Source of the DNA: Amoebophrya sp. A120 | Lineage: Eukaryota; Sar; Dinophyceae; Syndiniales; Amoebophryaceae | Reading direction: 5' to 3' | DNA length: 64,000 nucleotides | Assembly: GCA_905178155.1 (NCBI GenBank) | Contig: CAJINV010000003.1 | Coordinates: 9,121,979 to 9,185,978, forward strand | Shown: positions 33,847-45,700 of the stretch, one piece after another | Layout: every line of letters begins with the position of its first letter | Numbering within the stretch: the stretch's first letter is position 1 | Translations under genes and position numbers: made by a program | Notes under the pieces: model-generated | Database searches by the model: none | What the model was told of the DNA's origin: nothing | The model's input: the letters and a program-made list of their open reading frames with translations, nothing else

Positions 33847-35597
33847 TCAGTGCGTCTGCACGAGGTAGAGGTACATGGTGTACTGCACCAACAAGCCGAC
33901 AATTGATCCAGCAATGGTGTCTTCAATCCAGTGGCAGACGTAAAAAACCCGTGCAAACGCCACCATTGGCAACAGCAGGTACATGCCCGACACGTAGCCA
34001 CCGAACACGCAAAGGAAGAAACCGAAGTTTGCAGCTTGTGTTGTGTCGCCCGAGGGAAAGCTGTACTTGCTCTTGTACAGGTTCGGAAACTTGAAGTGCC
34101 GTCGCCAACCGGAAGAAGCGAGAGACGCGATCGGACTGCGTTTGCCGCTCGAGGACCCCGCGCCGCCGACGTACCAGTTGTAGTCCGGCCGCGGGCTACG
34201 AAACGAAAACTTCAAGCACTCCGTGACGATCAGTGTCACCAGCGAGGTCAGCATGTACCTGGGAAGCGAGGTGCGTTTTTTTTTTTCGGTAAGCCTTTTT
34301 TCAATGGTGCGCGCCTCGATGATGAGTGTACAACTACTCTTGCAGGCGGTTTCTTCGCAGTCACCTCTACGCTTCTGAAATCTTTAATCAACAAAAAAGG
34401 CAAAGTAACCTCGAGAAAGTGTCGACTTACCATCTGTAAAAGTGACCTCCGACAAAGGCGCCATTGAGAAGGTAGCGCATCTGTGCTGCTTGAGGGCTGA
34501 TATTTGTCATTGCCCCATCGTGCGCAGGATCGCCTCCCGTCCAGAAGTCTCGATATATTGCCCTACCGTACCTGCGAAAGCATAGAGGAGAGCAAAAGTT
34601 AGAGACAAATACTACATGGAATAAATTACTTGGATTCAATTTTATTGCCGACCATCTTTTCGAGCTCTTTTTGCCCGGCCCGCTCGGCGGAACGGAGCCC
34701 CCGCGGCTCATTGAAGCCACAAAAGAAAACAAGTACATGCTGTGACTGTTCTATCGGAGACACCGAAAAAATAAGCTATTATTTGTTTCTCACCTTCCCG
34801 TCCAAGCTGCGTATGAGGATGAGGAGTGATCCCCCGTGGGGACATTGTTGATACTTTCCGGCTTTTCCACCTTCAAGTCGAACAGCAGGTACACCAGGCA
34901 GAGCGACCACACGAAAAACACCGGGTTAAAGGCGACACCGGCGAGAAACAGGGGAATATCAAATGTAAAAATGTCTGGGTCTGGAAAAGTGGAACTTGTG
35001 ATGCGAGTTGCAGATCATACAAGAATCTGTGTTGCATGACTTGCAAAAGGTGCCCACTTCTGGCCATCCTGAGAGGGCATTTCTCATGCAGAATAGGCAT
35101 CACCAAGAGGCTGGGGAACCTGTGATGCTAGGACCTGCGTTCCAGACTTGGGGTAGCTTGGAAAAACTGCATGACAAATTTCCTAATCTTCCAGACCCAG
35201 ACATCTTTGCATTTGATAGGGAACCTCCTGGACCCACTGGCGAAAGCCCCGAAAGCTGTGCACCGCGGCATTGGTTCGTTGCAGGCAGCGACACAGCGTC
35301 CAGCTGTCGCTGGGTACAGGAGCAGCCTGGTGCGGTAAAAACTTCCAGGTCTTCAATGGAAAGCTTTCTTCTACCAAGTTGCTGGAGGTCGACCCGGTGG
35401 ATCGACTGCTGTTGCGATCGTGCTCTGTTGATGGCGTGATCGTTGTATGCGTCACTCCGAGCACACGTACCTAAAATTGGTATCAGGTTCTTGTTGTAAC
35501 GAACGAGCAAATTGTGCGTAATAGTACAAGCCGGATGGCAGTAGAGAATCAGGATCAGGAATACGTAGTACTTTGCCTTCGCGCACACAAGCTCCAT
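33847..35597 (-). CDS. PAP2-family membrane phosphatase
   Basis: Five exons (minus): 35597-35471, about 35370-35219, 34951-34794, 34571-34431, 34258-33847; 990 nt, 329 residues (an alternative acceptor at 35424 adds 18 residues and also keeps frame). Introns 1, 3 and 4 are GT-AG; intron 2 is an introner. The three PAP2 motifs are present: KFSFRSPRP (KxxxxxxRP), PSGDTTQ (the PSGH position) and ARVFYVCHWIEDTIAG (SRxxxxxHxxxD), between hydrophobic helices (VFLILILYCHPA, VAFNPVFFVWSLCLVYLL, VTLIVTECL, VGLLVQYTMYLYLV). Members dephosphorylate lipid phosphates or pyrophosphates at membranes. The motif-2 His is Asp here, so the exact substrate and activity are uncertain. Confidence 0.8.
34957..35218 (-). 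mobile_element. Introner element, family B, in the PAP2 gene (intron 2)
   Basis: 262-bp unit between two exact copies of GGGAA (34952-34956, 35219-35223). The ends are inverted repeats of 30 bp: TATCAAATGTAAA then ATGTCTGGGTCTGGAA on the left, TATCAAATGCAAA with the same core on the right complement, two mismatches in all. Excision with one copy joins WVQEVP to LFLAGVAF in frame. No GT-AG boundary is available. The interior has GCATGACAAATTTCC. Confidence 0.93.
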
Positions 35598-37770
35598 AAA
35601 ATTTAATTCATACTATCTAAGAGCGACTCAACAATATATATTGATGGCGCTCGACATTAATTACTTAAAACAGTCACGAAAAGGCGCTAACGGCGAATGA
35701 CTCAAAGCGGCGATTATGATGAACCCTATTTTTCTATCGTCACTGCCACTTCAATTTTTATTTTTTTCTTCTTGGGGATTTCAACATGAAAGGACGAAGT
35801 ACCTTGTCCGGTGAAGAGCCGCGACCCGCCAACTTCATTTCACGGTCTCCATCTGAGAATTCATCACTGCAATACTCGATATCGTCAGAAAAAATGCACC
35901 CCCAATACTCATTATGCAGCCGAGAGCTGTGACGCGTGGCTTGTGAATGTCTTATCTTTCCCCCAAGGGGGCATCGAGCAATTTCGGTATCGTTCGATCG
36001 GCAATCTCAGAAGATGAAGATGGAGAGGCGACGTCCTCCACGATTCATAGCAAGCTATATTCCCATCAACTACAGGCTCAGGCAAGCACGAGCAGTGTGC
36101 CAGCGCCTGTTGATCATATCAAAATCAGTGTTTTGCTGACACAGATCGCGCATCACAAAGCCGCTTTCGAGTTCATCTTGAGGGGGATGGATTATTTCAC
36201 TCTGGTACTCGATGTCAGTCGTTTGCAAGTCGTCGGTGGTAGCACTTGCATCGAGAGGTTTTACGGCATGCATCTTCTTTGCGGATGAGAGGAAGTAGAG
36301 TGGTCCACTTGTAGTGCGTCCTGTGCTGCTTTTCCGAGCACGCTAGTCAGGTACTGTGCGCCTGCAGGAGCCAGTTCCCTGTATTTGCGAAGTAGCCCGT
36401 GCTGCATTCAATTTCTTTGTTCCATGCAATGCTGGTACTTCCTCGCGACGGCGCGTGCATGTGCTGATCTGGAATTCAATAGTGGACAGGTCTTCTCTTG
36501 TGGAAAGAATCTACTACAAATGAGAGTCCCAAGCGATGCGCCAACCATGCATGTATAAATATATCTATCGCTATGGTATGAGATACAAATACTGGAAATG
36601 GATGCTGTTGGGGGAGAAAAACATGAAATGTCGACAGTAAAAATCGTCTCCTACGACAGAGGTCCTACTTCAGGTGGGAATAACCGTTTGTGCGACCTCT
36701 GATCAAAACACTGAATGAGAATGCGCTTTTAGAAAAACAGGAAAATGCCTGAGAACAAAAAAATTGCTTTTGTCGTGTCGTACGCTTCAAGCACGAAAGG
36801 CGCAACCACGTCAGTGCAGATTTTCATCCCACGTGGCCTTCAAAGGGATGCCATACAGCAGCGGCTCAAAAGACCGAGCAGAACGGGCGACACGAACGAA
36901 TCAGCAAGTCTGTGTACGTTGTCACGACCGATGAATCTGGGTTTGCTATTTCATCTTCACCCGAAAATTTTACGATAGTGTGCACGACGACCTGTTCAAA
37001 CTGCTAGTCGACGTCCATTAATTGTTTACGTCTGTGGTGGTAAACGACCGAGACTTGTGTCGCACGTCAAAACCGAACGGAGTTGCTACTGGCTTGGGCT
37101 TGGCGACAAAATTAGATTGCGAAGCATCATTTTCGAGACCCGATCGTAATGCATTCCTTCCAAAGATGAAGCTCTACGAACAAGATACTCAGCGTCTAGG
37201 TCGAGTATGTTGTTGCTTGGGGTGGAGATCAATACCGGCGCAAACAGCTACACCTTTCTTTGTTGCTAGTCACGCAATGCACCGACACTCTATCTAGGTA
37301 GGAGAACTCACTCGTTCGTTTTTGGACTCGACCGAGGAAACAAGTAATTGAAAGTACTTAGCGCGAGAGTCCGAATAAAAAAAGTAGGCACATCCAAAAA
37401 TTGCGCTTCGAATAAGGGAGGTGGCGAGACCTAAATTTGCATATTCCCTCCGAACCCGAAGGGAAGACGAGTTCCCCCTCACAGAAAATGAACCTTTACC
37501 TGTCTACTTCTACAACATGGCTGTATATATAACTATAACTATCATGAGTAAATGACAACTAGCAGCGCTCTTGTTTTGAGAATGAGAACTTCTCTGTGTG
37601 GCTCGTTAGGGGACTGCTAGCTTTAGCTTTTCCTCCAACCAAGTAAGCAGCATGATCATCTGCATCTGCGAACAAACACATATCATTCCGTAACATATGT
37701 CGCTGCGAAATACTTTATTCATATTTTTCATCCTACTTACTTATATATACGAGCGACCTGCTTCCAGCGC
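35598..37770. other. Intergenic stretch with a possible minus-strand gene
   Basis: About 2.2 kb. The part 36290-37770 shows nothing supportable; a plus frame at 36745-36978 is weak. The part 35760-36290 is listed separately as a possible coding region. Confidence 0.4.
35760..36290 (-). CDS. Possible exons of an unidentified acidic protein
   Basis: Two minus-strand stretches have protein-like composition. About 36280-36095 reads KKMHAVKPLDASATTDD, IEYQSEIIHPPQDELESG and VMRDLCQQNTDFDMIN. About 35970-35770 reads HNEYWGCIFSDDIEYCSD and EFSDGDREMKLAGRG. Both repeat the theme 'DDIEY/TDIEY' in acidic context. They would be consecutive exons of one gene, but the join was not found and no family is recognised. 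Confidence 0.3.
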
Positions 37771-38771
37771 TCATGCAAACAGGCTATCCGCTCCGGTCTC
37801 GTATGTGTGTATAGGATCGGACCGTCTTGCGAGCTCTACTTGGCAACATCCCCACTCTCCAAAAAACAACTTACGCAACCAGGAGCCGGAAGCTTGTTCA
37901 CCGACCGCAACCGGCACAGGTTGAACCGCCGTTGTGGTCTGGTAGAGTTGGGAGGACGGTTGCTGCATGGTCGACAGGTTTTGCGAACTGAATGCTGATG
38001 AAGCTGCCTGGCTTTGTTTCGGCTGATGCTGAGCTCCCGAGCTCTTATACAAGCCTGTCCCACTTGTTTTTGTTACGCTTCCAGATCCTACAAGTGCAGC
38101 GGACGATGCCGTTCCTTGTGGGCCAGCGTCTGGGATAAAAGACCCTGCCTGCATTACTGTTGAGCCAAACAGTTTCGGCTTCGCCGCGACCTGGTTCGTC
38201 GAGCTCCCTGCAGTGCTCGCCGTCGGTTCTGCCAGGGATGTCGCGGGAGCCTTTCCAAAAGCCTGCTGACCGGCAGTCGAGGTCTCAAACAGCTTCGGAA
38301 GTGCCTTCACAATGGGTGCTTTCACCCGAAAGTCCTCGTTGTACCTGGTAGTTTCATTCGTCAACGCGATTTCTTGATCTCACACAAAAAAGACACTGGC
38401 TCAAGCCAACGTAATTTGCTCGGGCATGTTTGATTGTTGGCAAAGCCGCTCTCGCTTTGATTTCTTTCATACAAAAAAAAACGCTCTGTCGGCTTCAAAA
38501 CAAACTACCAGGATGGAACCGTTAGACTGACGAAGCGGAGGTGGAAAAACAAAGGCTACTAGTTGAAAATCCAAATCAAGAGTAGAAAATACGCATCGGA
38601 TTGGTCTGACGTGGTTCCGCCACCTGCTCTTGGAGGTAGCACATATTTTACACGTGGTGCTTTTTGTGTGAACGATGCACGCTCGAAGCCTTTTATCTTC
38701 GGGACGGTTTGACCAGATTTCGGCGCCGCACTCATGGTCGTCACGGATGCTTCACTTGTCGCTGACACCAT
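37771..38771 (-). CDS. Low-complexity Ser/Ala/Gln-rich protein
   Basis: Two exons: the first from ATG 38771 to about 38600 (SAAPKSGQTVPKIKGFERA, VKYVLPPRAGGG), the second from about 38375 to 37771. The second contains scattered FG-type dipeptides (QQAFGKAP, PKLFGSTV, SSAFSSQN) in a Ser/Thr/Gln/Ala-rich background, then a short ordered tail (WLRKLFFGEWGCC). The intervening 200 bp must be an intron because the frames differ, but the boundary is ambiguous: GACCAA and GATCAA occur at the two edges and would join TSDQ to EIALTNET in frame without GT-AG. FG-nucleoporin-like composition is only a suggestion. Confidence 0.45.
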
Positions 38772-40347
38772 GAAGCATGTTCTTCGGGCCCCGGTCGTAG
38801 CGTCAGCGCCGAGTCGTCAATCTGTTACTGTTTAATATGCTTGGCGTTCCCGGCTCGCCTGCACTGAAAGAGACCTAGACTGTGCCTTTTCCAAAAGCGC
38901 GACCTTGCCTGCGGAAGTGGGTGCTCGCTCGAACGGCTGCAGCGCCGGCGGATGCGCACAAGAAAATGCCGATCTTCAAAATTATACCTGATTCACCCTC
39001 TTGTTTCTGCTATACCTGGCTGACTGCGATTCCGATTTCGAACCTCGCAGGATCGCGTGAATACTGCTTTGAATCAATGTGCTGCTGCTAGGGTCATCGA
39101 CAACAACATTTATCTACGTGGACTTACTACACTGGATAATATTAGTATTTCGAGTTGTTTATTAATCTTGGGTCTTTCAGAAAAAATGCCTGGGCTTGGG
39201 TACGGGTTGTTATATTTCTATGGGCCCTGCTTCGCAATTTGATGTCGTGGTGTTGGAGCCGCTTCTCGCGAAATTCTGATTTTTACTTGAAGCTCATCAT
39301 TCCTGGAAAGAGACAGACGCAGTATCAACACGAAAGACGAAAAGGGACGACCGAAGTTGCACGAATTGTAAAGCATACGAAGTTGCACGAATCACCTCCA
39401 GGGACGAGGACGAATAGAAACAGAAAGATGGACGATGAGATTACTATTAGTTCCCGAAGGCCGCTTGATCATCACGGCAAACCTACCGAAATTAACGTAC
39501 TTGCGAGAGAGTCACACACTAACCTCTGCCACGACATCAAGACGAGATAGGCGAGCGGCCCACGAAGAGAAGAGAGGTGGGCGGCCCGCTAAAGAGATAG
39601 GCGGCGATGATTTATCATACTACTCCGTATTGACAGCGGCGCGCAAACGCCACGCATAGGCGAACTCAGCGCAGCTGTTGAAAAAACTGGTAGTCGTGCT
39701 CTGCCCTCGAACCAAGGATACCGAAAATAAGTAGTCGTGTGCTGGAACACCAGGCTTCACAACGAAGTACCTTCTGTCCAACGTCACTACAGCGCAATGC
39801 TGCCCGTGCAACAAGAATCCGCAAGGATCATAAAATCGTACAAGAGAGACTGGCGGATATTTCTTTATCTACAGACTGACGCTCGGAGCACCTCTCACCT
39901 TCAGTTTGTTGTTGCCCTCACACTTACGATATCATCTCGGATCCGGAGTGATCGCTATTGGTTTGCTAGCTTGTCACCTCCGATTCAACAGCGACACACA
40001 AGCCATAATGAGCTACTACTGATAAATTTAAAACTGCGCATCGAAACATAAACAACACTAAAGAAAAATGCATCCTTTGAAATAGAACGGGCCGAGTTAC
40101 TCTGACAATTACAAATCTAAAAAAATGAGCGAAAGAAGGCTTTTTTGGGCCGTGGTGAACCAAACAGTGAACGAAGCAGCAAACGAGTTCAGCAAAAAAA
40201 AGCTTAGGAAACACCGAGGTAGCGGCGAACCACCATGCTCTCGCCGCAACAAGGACATGGCAATTTACTTAGTACCGATTACATTTATAAATATCAGATT
40301 AGTGATTGCCAACGTTCGAAACTGAAACTCGTCAACAGCGCTCAGTC
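38772..40347. other. Intergenic stretch
   Basis: About 1.6 kb without a credible gene. Plus-strand frames up to 131 codons (39155-39550) have erratic composition and no domain. Confidence 0.45.
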
Positions 40348-41751
40348 TTATAATCCACGGTAGAACTGCTCTCCAAAAAACTCTTGGCGGATGGAGACGG
40401 CCTTAGCGAGGGCATCCTTCGTGGCATCGTTGGCGGCCTGCACGTCGGTATCCGGATATCAAAATGAAAATACGCCCCCGACCCAGAATATGAGAGTGTT
40501 AGTGTCTACGTTGCAGAAGTCGAAGTTCTAAATGGAAATATTAACATTAAGTTCTGCCGCCTTGCTCACATCTTTTCGAGCGCGAAAGCGAATGACAAAA
40601 ATTTACGTCTCTGGCTTGCCATGTAAAAACTGTCAAATGCTTCGCGAGCCGGAGCCTCCAGTGATCTGCATGAGAGACAGTATTCTCGACTTCGTCCAAG
40701 CTCACAAGACAAGCAGTTTCCATTTGGAAACTTTCCAACGAACAATTAAAACTTCTGGAGAGGGTGCATTTTTGAATTTGATACCGGACCGTGAAAGTTC
40801 TTGCGGTGTTCATACGGGGCATCCGCGTCCATGGAGCTTTTCTTCGGCGCCGCTCCATCCTGCTCGGCATCTTGGGCGGCGTGGCGCTTAAACCTGTTGT
40901 CAGTATTTTCACGTTGGATAGTGGACTAGTTGAATCATCATATTACGGATTGATTGTTAAGTAAGTGTCTGCGTCTGGTTCTTCTTCTTTGAAGACGGCA
41001 GCAGGCTAAAATAAAAAACGTTACGCCCTTGCATAAAAAGCCCTGCAGGATGCATCAATTACGAGAGGGCACAACTAGTCTTGTACTTGTTGACAGTCTT
41101 CACCGATGCCTGGAATGACTCCGAGTTCATGGAATCGTCCGACGCCGCTATGGCCGCGGCTTTGGCCTGCAACACGCGGGTCGCCTCACTGTTGCTCCCG
41201 CCCGTTTTGCCCTTCGCGGCCGCCACGCCTCCCGAGCAGTCAAACATGGCGTTGCGGTCCGCCTTATCCAGACGTAATTTTTTGCCAACCCGATGATCTT
41301 ACGATAGAAACTACGGTTGTCACGCACGGATACTGAGTAGGAACACTCATGCACGAATCTGCTCAGTTCAAGCCTGTCGTTTATGCGTATGCCTCGCTTC
41401 AGCTACCAATCTTTGCGATGATCACGTTCTTGACGATGATGGCTGTTTGTTTTTTCATCTGCAGTTGCTTTTATTCTTCTACACTTGGGTCATCGTTTGG
41501 CGAAAAACCTGTCATTTTCGTATGCCTTGTCGTCCACGTAGGCATCGTCCTTGTCACCGAATGGCTGTTATGCATTGCAGTTGCTGGTGTCATAGGTAGT
41601 CGTCAGAATCAAAGTTCGCGCAACGCATGCGTATCGTGCCGGAGCATTTCAAAGGATGAGCACAACACCGCGAAAAAAACACACACCACCCACATCAAGG
41701 TACCTCCCAGAGTTTCAGGTGTCGCTCGCCCCGATTAGCTATAGTTTTCAT
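40348..41751 (-). CDS. Small charged protein of unknown function, five exons, two introners
   Basis: Exons (minus): 41751-41704, 41564-41524, 41260-41087, 40893-40784, 40451-40348; 477 nt, 158 residues. The N-terminus is MKTIANRGERHLKLWE, then PFGDKDDAYVDDKADRNAM. The middle is Ala/Lys/Ser-rich (VLQAKAAAIAASDDSM), and the end is DTDVQAANDATKDALAKA then RQEFFGEQFYRGL. Introns 1 and 3 are GT-AG; introns 2 and 4 are introners. Exons are only 41-174 nt, so ORF-based annotation would miss this gene. Helical, hydrophilic, no membrane segment; no family recognised. The 5' exon (48 nt) is the least certain part. Confidence 0.6.
40457..40783 (-). mobile_element. Introner element, family C, in the 158-residue gene (intron 4)
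   Basis: 327-bp unit between exact copies of CCGGA (40452-40456, 40784-40788). The left begins TATCAAAATGAAAATACGCC; the complement of the right begins TATCAAATTCAAAAATGCAC, an imperfect inverted repeat resembling the element at 17262-17583. Excision joins KNFHGP to DTDVQAAN in frame. Boundary choices include GT-CG but not GT-AG. Confidence 0.88.
41266..41523 (-). mobile_element. Introner element in the 158-residue gene (intron 2)
   Basis: 258-bp unit between exact copies of GCCTT (41261-41265, 41524-41528). Imperfect inverted repeats have best matching cores TTTTTCGCCAAACGATGA and TTTTTTGCCAACCCGATGA. Excision with one copy joins YVDDK to ADRNAMFDC in frame. Unlike the others it begins AT rather than TAT. 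GC-AG would be possible, GT-AG not. A hydrophobic-looking plus-strand frame across this element (41349-41738) is a shadow. Confidence 0.8.
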
Positions 41752-42792
41752 ATAAAATAAAGCGAAGGCAACGATTCACAAAGGCTTTGCAAAACCTGAC
41801 ATCTGCATTTGCAATGGATAGCTGCTTTCCCTTCTTCAGCACCAGCGCCGACGCGGAAACCGAGAAAAAAGCCAGTTTACTCCACATCATACTAAATTCC
41901 CAGTGAGTCACACAAACAAACTTAGAGCTGCCGTTCCTACATGAGAAAGTGGGGCCACGAGAAAATTACAGCCGTGGTTCGTAATTGAAGATCAGTGTTT
42001 GACCCAAGAAGACTGAATCAACTGGATCCTGGATTCATTTCTCCTGCAGGTCCGGTGTTTTTGGGAGAGCGAGAGTCCAAAGAAAGGGCTTCTCGACTTC
42101 TCTTCTTCCAAAAAACCAAAAAAGAAAACTCAAGGATCGGCTCATTAAAAACTTGGGCCAGGAACTCGGAACTTAGAGCAGAACAATCACAGTGAAAAGG
42201 AAAACCGTGTATTGGAGCATATATCGAACCTTATCCGATTGCAAGAGATCGCTGAGCCGCAGCGGGCTGGTGAACAGTAATGCCGTACAATACAACCCCG
42301 CTAGGCCTCGTGACGCAAATAATGGCCGTATCAAGGTATCATCGTTCTTTTCCTATCATTTGGAATATAGCACTTAGTACGTGGCGCCGACATGTAAGTA
42401 TCACCCTTTATTCTCAAGTTCCGGCCACGGAGGTCGCTGCAATGACAGGCTGCACCCGCATGCGTCACCTTCTTCAACACCAGTTGACATAATCGTACAA
42501 GAACATCTGCCCACTGTCTCGGACTTTCCAGGTCGTGGTCGCGTAAGTTATAATTACCTCGTCCCATACCTCTACTCCTGCCTCGCCGAAAGACCGTACT
42601 GCGTCGCGCTCGAGACTGAGACAGGAGCGTGGTCTTCTTCCGTGCTTAAAACTTAAGGACGAAGGGAAGAAGTACTACTAACCCAAGCTCGTTTCCTCGC
42701 GGTCCAAAATCAGGCAGAAGCAAAACAAAGAAAAACGGGCGACAGCCACAAGACACCGAAGACGATGACCGCCTACTGGCTCGGCTTGTTCG
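41752..42792. other. Intergenic stretch
   Basis: About 1 kb between the glycosyltransferase stop and the start of the 158-residue gene. Short frames only; none supported. Confidence 0.45.
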
Positions 42793-45700
42793 CTAAGTTG
42801 CTACTTTCCGGCTATGTCTCTTCCCTTGCATACCGAGCTCCTCATCCAAGAAAGCAACGGAACCTGTCCGCAAATCGGCTGCAAAGTAGGTGTCCAAGCC
42901 AATCTTCGTAGCAAACTTCTTTGCATAGAGATGACTATGGATGGCCGAATACGCATTGTGCGTGCGCCACCTGGGCCCGCAAGCTTGCTCGAAGCCCTCG
43001 ACGTCATACAAGGCCTCGGCCTTGCTGGGCAGGTAAACGTGGAAAATAACAAGCAAAGGAATTGAATTTGCGAGTCTGTAGTTCTCATGCCTCAATTTCA
43101 AACTGCTAAAAATATCAATCTGTGCAATTGCTATTGCAAATAGATTGCTATGCAAACATAATATGGAGGGAGCTCGAAACCCAAGCGCAGCTACTATCTA
43201 ATGTAACCGACTTCGCGCCTTCTCGCGCATGCATATGCGCACTCACGCGGCGACGCTTCCGCACGGCGACTAGAGAAAACTGGCTTTCAAATGCACACGC
43301 ACACCAAAGCTTAGCTTTCAAGCATTACTGTTGCCTTTGCAATGCGGAACCGCAAAAAAGTCGCCGCGTCGCGACTAGAAGCAAAAACGCAATTTCTAAA
43401 TTCAATTCCTGAGCTTGTGATAGAGAAACAGCGAATTCTCTCGGCGTTCCGCACATACCTCTGCAACAGCGGGATCGAGTTCCACGCGCGCAAGTACTGC
43501 ATCAGCGAAAAGAATGTGTCCGCTTCTGGTTCTTCCCTTTTGGGGGGGTCTCCGCCCATCTTACTCGTGCTCGGGGCACGAGAATTTGACGCCTCTCCTC
43601 CTGTTTTTGACGGCCACACCGAATCACTGTGTTCCTGTCCTCCCGGAGCGATTACAACTAGTAGATCCCCTAGCGTCGCGGACTCCTGTCGTGCTTGCTC
43701 CCCGCGAAAGACCAGGCTCCGCGCGAGTCGATCGCCTTCCATCAAACGCATGGGCCACTTGATCATCCAAGGGTGGTCCGCGAACTTAGGAAACAAGGAC
43801 CAGAAAGGCACCTCGTACAGGTCCGACAACAGAACTGGCACGCACCCGGCAAAAAGCGCGCGCACGAAGCGGCTTGTGTACCCCGAGATACCCCGCGGGA
43901 TGAAGCAGAACACCGACGAGCCCTGACCGCGGATACCTTCGCTGAAGGGAACGTCCTGGCCTACATGCAGGTCGGGGTAATCGGTGGCGTTCTCCCGCGC
44001 CCACCTCAGCAGCACGCCCCGCGGACCTTCTGCGCGTCCCAGCGCTGCGTGTAAACGCCGGTTCCATCCGACAAAGTCGCCCAAATACTGGCGCTCGGTC
44101 AGCTCCGGCACGTTGGCCTCCAGTTGTGCGCGCACCTCGTCGATATTGATCTGCGGTGGCACGAGAATGTCCTTCGCAAAGTTAAAAGAGGGCTGCGTCT
44201 GCCACTTTTCGAAGTAATTCCAGAGTTCAGGCTCGTCCATGATAAACAGCGCCTCCGGAATGAACTGCCGCCATTCTTTCAGGGGTCCGTCAGCACCCTC
44301 GCCCCCGGAAAAGACAAACACGTGGTCACGTCCGTTGCTGTAAGGAAAGTGCGCGAGCTTCGGCACCAGCTGGCTCAGCAGCTGGGAGGACACGGTGTAA
44401 TTGAAGGTTCCGACTTGGGTATGGCATGCCGTGTACTGAGGGACAAAATAAAAGTCCGCTTCCGCTGGGTCATCCGTCCGGCACGCGCAGGCCAGAAAAT
44501 AGTGGTGCAGCCGCACCTCGAAGCCCCATTGCACATCCTTACAGAAGTGCGCACCGCGTGCAAGCAGGGGCAACTCCGGGTAGTACCGAGGATCGTCGAC
44601 ATCGTACACGTAAACTTTGAACGCCTGGGCGATCGTAGGCATAGGAGACGGAACAAGTGAGGCATTTCCTTCGCCTTCCGCACCGGTTGCTTTAATAGCT
44701 GCGATAGTATCATCTCCAGCGCCGCCCGTCGTCCCGCTCGCACTATTCATCAAACGGTCGTCCGCCCGCTGGTGAAAAGCGTTCTGGCTCCCAAAATCGT
44801 TTGGGATTTTGTCCCGGCTCATGCGCATCAATTGCTGGAAACTCCGCGACAAGCGCCGACTCGTGGTTGGCCACCAAAGAAAGGCACCTTCCGATTTTGA
44901 GTAATGATGTATGTGGTGGCTTTTCATATCGGGCGGACCACGACCGTGGTTCCGTCTAGGCGTGCTCACCTGATCTGCTCTTGTCACGTGCAGTTCCTCC
45001 AGGAGGTTCCACAGGGAACGCTGCCCTAACATGGGGTCGTCATACAGATCTAGCAATCCTCTTGTATCCGCAAACCGAAACACTTGTTCTTGGTCGATCG
45101 TCTCCCGGAACCATTTTACGAGCCCAGCGTCCTGTTGGAAGAGCCACCGCGCGAAGCCCTCTTCGACCGTCAGCGATGTAGTTGCACGCCCAGACGCTTG
45201 TTGTTCCTGCTCCTGTTGCTCGTCCAGGAGTGCCGCGTATACATGCTGAATTTGTTGCGTGTACGAGGTTTCCGTTTTTGTTTTTTGGCCGCGCTCCTTT
45301 AGTGTGGCTATGCTGTAGCGAAGGAGGATGCCCAGGCCCGCGACGTTCTGTTCGTCGAGTATGTCAGGATGCGTTGCCACGAGCAGCTGGTCCAGCACAC
45401 GCCACACATATGCGAGGGCTCCATAGTTGTCGTCCGAGGCCAAACGACTGTCAATGACGATGCTGAGGATGGTGACCACACCCAGCAGACAGGTGTCGAC
45501 AAACGATTCCACTAGCTCAACCAAGTCAACCACGCGCAGACTGCTCAGTAGAAACTCGTTCACAAACTTAGCCTGGCGCTGCAGCACAAGCTTCTCGAGC
45601 TCCTGCTGCGCGATTTGCTGGCGCGAATTACGCTGGATCACAGGAGGACCAGTTCGCAAATGTCGTTGCCCACCCTTATGCTCATGCTCCTCATAATGTC

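Noticed and set aside
38375-38600. Introner in the low-complexity gene
   Set aside because: GACCAA/GATCAA at the edges would restore frame, but the duplication is imperfect and no inverted repeats were seen, so the intron class is left open.
41349-41738. Plus-strand 129-codon frame with hydrophobic, membrane-like stretches
   Set aside because: It runs across the introner at 41266-41523 and two small minus-strand exons that give an in-frame protein; the hydrophobic look is a shadow of Lys/Asp-rich minus-strand coding.
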